Origin: Desmodus rotundus
Taxonomy: Eukaryota > Chordata > Mammalia > Chiroptera > Phyllostomidae
NCBI RefSeq assembly: GCF_022682495.2
Contig: NC_071393.1
Location: 102,971,010-103,035,009 of the forward strand
Direction of reading: 5' to 3'
Length of the DNA stretch: 64,000 nt
In this document: in pieces, positions 58,515 to 64,000 of the stretch
Layout of the letters: the number at the start of each line of letters is the position of its first letter
Position numbering within the stretch: position 1 is the stretch's first letter
Translations under genes and position numbers: made by a program
Notes under the pieces: generated by a model
Seen by the model: the letters and a program-made list of their open reading frames with translations, nothing else
Told to the model about the DNA's origin: nothing
The model's database searches: none

Positions 58515-61500
58515 TTCTGCTGTGAGTTCCTTTATGTAAGAGGAGGTGAGGACATTCACCCCAAACTCAGGGTGATATTCTGTTTTTCCTCTCTCCCAGT
58601 CTCTCTCTCTCTGCCTCCCCCCATTCCTGGAAAGTTTATTAACATTACTTCTGTTGCTATCTCAACCTTTAAAACTTAAAAAATGTTATATATATATAAA
58701 TATATACAATTTAAGGGCTTTATGTTTTGTCTCTCCAGTAAAATGATAAATCCCTGGTTACAAGTACGTTTTGTTGTAAACTGAGGATCTCCCACAATAC
58801 TCAATAAGCCCTTAAGGACGGCATTAAAGACTCTTCTCTGAAATAAAGGGTGGGAAGAAAGATTTTATTTTGCTCTAACACATTGTGAGACTGTGGGGGG
58901 AAATTAGGTCAAGTTCTCAGAAAGCTAGACACTACATGTTAAATATTTAAAAGTTATATTATTTTGGAAAATTCAGACTTCAAAATATGGCCTCTTTGAA
59001 ATAACTATAACAGCAGGGAACCTTTGTATATTTGAAGCTAGAGAACAGAAAATAAGAACGAAAAATCATGGCAAAGTTAACTTCTTTAAACAGAGAGCCA
59101 GAAAGATGAAAAATTTGAATTTTCTCAGACGGTAAGTCTGAAAGGACTCCATACGTAGATATTTAAGCAATGTATAAACTAGTTACAAGAACAGGTATTC
59201 CTTGGAGTTTCTGATGAATGTCTACAGCGGAACTGGTTTCAGGGAAGTGAAGGTACTGGACAATCCAAGAAAGGGAAGACCACGAAGTGAAGAAGTTTGA
59301 GATTAGCCCTCCCAGTGGGACAGGGAAGTGCTGCGGCCAAGGGAGAACACATTTCATTGCATCTGGTCGCCTGTACACACCAGGTTGTCAACAAAGCCAC
59401 GGGGTTGAGGACGACCTCGATTAGCCACAGTTCAGCGCACGGTTGTTCAATAATGCTAAGCACCCACTTCTGGTGCCCAGTCTCACACAACTGGATCTGA
59501 ATCCGAGATGCCAAAAAAATGATGTTTTAAAGTGTAGTCTGCACTACAGCTGAAAAAAACTGAATGAAGTCAGTGAACAGAAACTGTGATACTTTTATAT
59601 TTAGATGTTACATCACATGTGCCTTTTTATTAATCTTACTAAAAAAAGGTTGCTCGTTTTATTTTTGCACAGAAACATTCTGAGAATCAGATGCCATTTT
59701 TGGTCCTTAACATGGGGTGGTCTGGTTCAGCAGAGACGCAATGGCTTCCCTTGGGGAACATTTTCCACTTTCTACGGAACTGCACACTTGCAAAGCACTG
59801 AGCATTGGAGCCTCTGTGTTCTTCCTGCCTCCCGTGTGACAGAAGATACCTGCCAGCGATTTCCTGTGCTGACCGGTGGGGCACGCAGCCTCTGAGCGCA
59901 GGGGCAAGTGGGAGAACTGACTGGGTCAGGCTGGTCATTTGGGAAGACACATCGGCTATGAGGCACCTGCCGAGGACATCACCTGGTTATTTTGAAAAAA
60001 CCTTGTGCCTTGTGTAGTTCAATTAGCTAAATGGGAGTCCTATGCAGAGCACAAGGCACTATTCATTTTGCTAAGGTGCAGCTTTTCAGAAGAGCCCTCA
60101 ATATAAAGGGCCCCTCACTTTTGAGAGCATTAAATCCTTTTGGTGACTTTGGTGAAAGAGACATGAAATAACTGATGAAGGCAAATGTGTTTCAGATGGA
60201 AAATAATGGTTTTTGGAATGAAATGCCTGGTGAACATCTGGTGTCCCTTTATGATAAATGAACATCTGTCTTCCTCACTTAATATATTGCACCTGTCGGT
60301 CCAACCGAGTCTCTCCCTGCATCCAAATAAAGGTGAAAATACTGATGTTGAGGTCCCAGCCCTGGAAATCTTGACATGATTTCTAGGATTTCATGGGTTC
60401 CAAATATCTTCTAATACTAACTCATACAAATTCTCAGTAAATGACCTACAATCTAAAACTAACAGTTATAATTGAGTATTCACTGTATATGGCATTTGTT
60501 TTGGGGAGTATTTGCCTCCATTCCTATATGCTTATTTTTGCTTACTCTTTCATTTAAAAGTGAAATCTAGGGCCCTTTCTCTACCAGGAGCCTGCTCTGA
60601 CCTCACGGGGCACCCCGTGGTTTCTCCTGCTCTCACTGAAGCAAGGGAGGTGTGGTACCCCTCGGGGTGGGGTGCTCCTGAAGAGTGCCTGAGCTCTTAC
60701 TTTCCGGTCTTGTCTTCAGAGGAATGTGGTTGAGTTCCTAGAGCAGCCCCATGGGCCTTTTGAATAGCTCTGCCAGCATCTTACTTAAAGGCCACACTCT
60801 CTGCTGACAGTGTAACAGGTCCCCAAGAGAGAAAAGCAGGATCTGGGACCCTGTCCTGCTCCAGGTAAATGCTCCGTCCTCACGGCAGATCCCCCAAAAC
60901 TCTCTCTCTCACACACACACATACACACACAGAGTCTCTCTGTGTAAGGGCCAGCCAGTAATTCCACTGTATCTCAGGAGTTGCAGCAGGTTATGTGCCA
61001 GAACAGAGCCTCTCCAGGTTCCACCGCTGTCCCACGGTCCCTGAGGCGAGCAGCACAGGCCATGGTTAGTTTGTTCCTGTTATGAGGTGTGTAGGTGCAG
61101 GTGGTTGATTTAATATGCAAGGCTGCCAGGTCTGTCTATCATGCTCATTAAAATTTCTCCTTGTGGACGGATCACTAAAAAAAGGTGAAATCTTACTTTC
61201 TCTGATTAGCTGTCATTTCACAAAGTAAAAATCCCACGAGTCAAGATTTTAGGAGAAGGCGTGGTCTTCGGGAAGGGGACTAAGGACGGTGAGAAGGAAC
61301 ATGCTACCTTCCCTGGTCTTTGGGTGGTGGTGGGCTGCACGGGGAGCTTTAAGACTGATTCCCGAGGGGGAGTTGATTACAGAAAGAAAGCAGAAAGGGG
61401 CGCTGGGCGCAAACTCTACCTGCCTGGCATTTCCTTTCAGCTATTTTTCAGTGCGCATCTGCCAGGCATGCCATCCTCCTCCTTCCAGGGGAGTTGGGGT

Positions 61501-64000
61501 GAGAGGGTGCTTTACTCACTGCATACCATCCCCCACACCCAACCACCTAGGTGTGTCCAGTGGGGGGGTCCCAGTCCTTGCACTCCATTCTCTTGGTTCT
61601 GGGGTTTAGATTAGCATGTGGGCCCATGACCCAACCTGGGCCAGGAAACCCTTTTCCTTTTGAATGGCACAGTGGGGAAGGTGTGAGCCCAGGAGTTGTC
61701 TGAAGCCACCAGTCTAGCCCAAGGAGGAACGCGATTTGTGGCAGGGGAGAGCGATGCTGCCACTCAGGGAGAAGACGAAATGTGAGGAAAGAGTCTACCT
61801 GGTGTTCGTTTCCTCACCTGAGTTGTTTTGAGCTATGCTCTTTCTATTTCTAGTTCCGTGAGCCAGTATATTTCCTAACTGGCCTAAGCTTCTTTAAGTT
61901 GATGTTTTTGTAATATGTGACCACAGCATCTTCACTAACACCTCACTACGACTCCACGTATTCCTCCCTTACTTATTTCTTCCCACTCTTCTACTCTCAA
62001 AAATTGTTTAAAGGTATTTGCTCCATTACCTCTGAGGAAAGGAGGCAATTTTCTCTGAAAATTAGCGACTTGCCACAGTCAATTAATCTCACATTCAATA
62101 CAAAGAGATGTGAAAGGTGCTTAGAATAGCGCCAAGCATAAAACGAAACCACTGCCTACATGTGTGTTATTAATATTATTCCTGGTAGCAGTAATAGCAG
62201 TAGCCAGAATAGATACAGCAGCATGAGTTGGTAATAATATGAAGGTGCCCAAACCCCTCCCAGATTAATGGGAGTTGGTTACAAAAAGCCCCCCAAAAAG
62301 CATACAAAGTGGTAGGTATGAACCAATCCATTGCTCCCTCTGCCTCTCTTTTGGTCCCATGCCTAGGAAAGCAGCTCAGCTAACGGCCTGCTCCTGCAGC
62401 CCAGCGTGTTTCATTCCCTTACTCTCCTTGCTGAAAAGCCAGCTGAAGCATCCCTGGCCTCAATTCCTGCAACAATTGCTCCAATTGCCCATTCTAATCT
62501 ACAGTCACGCTGCTACTTTGGGAAGGATATGCAAATGAAAAGACTACTTTGTATCGTATTTCTTGGCCATTTCTACCTTCTTTAGTCTATAGAATGTGTT
62601 CTCTTATCTGCTAATATATCAGTTGAGGGTCAGAATTGATGGGAGTATATATTGTCAGTCCATTAATTGTAGACTAATCTGGGGGTTGGACGAACTTTAA
62701 ACCAGAAAAAAAAAAAAGTGTCCATACCAGGCAATATAACTTAAAACTGCCTGGTACTACAGCTAAAGGCTCAGTATAGCCAACCCGCCAGGATGGAATG
62801 GCTTACACCTCTTTGATCTTGGTCTTTTGAACAGAGATGAATTTGTCTTTTGTTATTGGCTCGCTGAGCAATCCCGGGAGACACAGTAGTTTTAAATGTT
62901 GTCAAAGGGATTTGTGACAATAGAACCCAGTGTCTCATAGCTCATGGTCCCCTGGTGCCCACCCATCTTGTGGACCCCAGGTATCACCTTTAAAACCCTC
63001 ACCAATAGAGCTACTTGATGTTTCAATCATCACCACCCTTCCCATCCATACATAACAAACAGGCATCCGCATGAGCAATAGTATTTGAGATCAAAAAGCC
63101 CAGAGCTTTTCTTGCAAATCTTACCCCTAAAGTTGTATATTCTTCCTACTTGCAAGGCAAAACAAGTTCTAGCCCAAGAGTTTATAGAAGCTCATTGCCA
63201 CTGAAAATACACAGTAATACGAGAGTTTCTTGTGTTGAGAGGTATGAGGATTCAACCAAAACACTCTCTACTTAGCCCACTGATTGGGCTGAAAGTTGTC
63301 TTCTACCAGAATCTTTCTGGTGACTAAGTGGGTGGCCACAGCCTTCACTGCCCTTCCGAGTTCATTGGGCCGTGCTCAGTAAACCCAGCTCGGTCGCGCC
63401 CTGCTCTTCTGAATTCACATACTCGCATGCTAACAAATCCCTGTTGCCAGAAGTAAATCGTACGATGAGGACAGTTTTGGCTCCAGGGCTGCAACCGCCC
63501 GTTACAGACCCTATGGACCACTCCCAATTCACTTCCTTTCGTGTGGTCCTTCCCAGGCCGTTGCTAGCTGGTCAGCAACACTTTGCAAGCTCCTCCAATG
63601 TAAAAATATCTCTCATGTGTCACCCAGGACAGTTTTGGAATTTCTGGCCTTCAAATTATTTTGGTGTCCTTCTTTAGCGATCAATAGTAGACAATTAATT
63701 GTCTTTCAAAAGCGGGGGGTGGCAATGGTCAGGTGCACTCACTGTTTCTTTGATTAAAAGTTCTATTTGTATTGTTTCTGAGAGCCTGCATTGTTTTAAA
63801 TTTTCACACCTCTCAGCATTGGTAACTCCAGGGATTCAATAAGTTCCTAGATTCCCATGTAACACAGCCAATGAAAACAGGGAAAAGGGCATTCTTTTTT
63901 GTACCCTAATCACCTGGATGATAGCCAAGAAGTGTGTTATTCATGATATCCATCTTGATTAATCATTTGAATATTGGAGTAATCCCCACTTACCAATAGA
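58515..64000. other. Unrecognised, repeat-poor 5.5 kb
   Basis: Beyond a CT run (58591-58612), a TA run (58688-58712), a CT/CA microsatellite (60899-60932) and a weak MIR-like patch near 62040-62180, no repeat family is recognised. Frames of up to 117 codons (61261, overlapped by 61289 in another frame) have no motif. The low repeat content may mean constraint, but this could not be tested. Confidence 0.4.
60899..60932 (+). repeat. (CT)n(CA)n microsatellite
   Basis: About four CT units followed by CA units with one CATA interruption. Confidence 0.85.

Overview
This window reads as nuclear DNA of a mammal, most likely a bat. The evidence is several tRNA-derived SINEs of the bat Ves type (start CCCTGGCTGG, internal tRNA-like part, CT-rich stretch, A-rich tail), together with mammal-wide MIR, L2, MLT1, ERVL and L1M relics. 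I found no convincing host protein-coding exon, no tRNA or rRNA gene and no CpG-island promoter. Nearly all listed ORFs are short chance frames. The one long, family-consistent reading frame is a retrotransposon ORF1 at 39563-40399 (+). Family names are recalled from known repeat families and were not checked by a search.

Layout. 0-5.5 kb: MLT1-like LTR, two Ves SINEs, MIR, an old L1-like fragment and a solo LTR (LTR1). 5.5-10.9 kb: mostly unrecognised sequence with one MER5-like piece. 10.9-13.2 kb: a local duplication whose two arms each carry a different SINE at a different site. 14.8-22.9 kb: L2, L1M 3' end, two long L1-derived elements that carry ORF1 but no ORF2 (half-L1, HAL1-like; copies A and B), then a second solo LTR (LTR2). 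23.3-23.8 kb: two MIRs in opposite orientation. 26.3-26.8 kb: an AT-rich but CpG-retaining stretch that may be a conserved non-coding element. 27.6-30.3 kb: remains of an ERVL/MLT2-type provirus. 33.0-33.3 kb: another MLT1. 38.4-41.3 kb: a three-layer nest in which copy D (HAL1-like, intact ORF1, 9-bp target-site duplication) sits in an ERV LTR (LTR3, 4-bp duplication), which sits in an MLT1 LTR. 43.8-50.3 kb: older L1 fragments, MIRs and a SINE. 54-56.3 kb: MIR and L2 pieces. 56.4-58.5 kb: HAL1-like copy E. 58.5-64 kb: repeat-poor sequence with no feature I recognise.

The main theme is an ORF1-only L1 derivative that has inserted repeatedly. It has no reverse transcriptase of its own in any copy here, so it presumably moved with the machinery of full L1 elements. 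The copies differ in 5' leader length, in 3' tail type and in ORF1 decay (stop at codon 6 in B, 37 in E, 51 in A, none in D). I found no sign of a new defence or enzymatic system. The strongest leads are the intact ORF1-only element, antisense open frames in the leaders of this family, and the duplication dated by independent SINE insertions.
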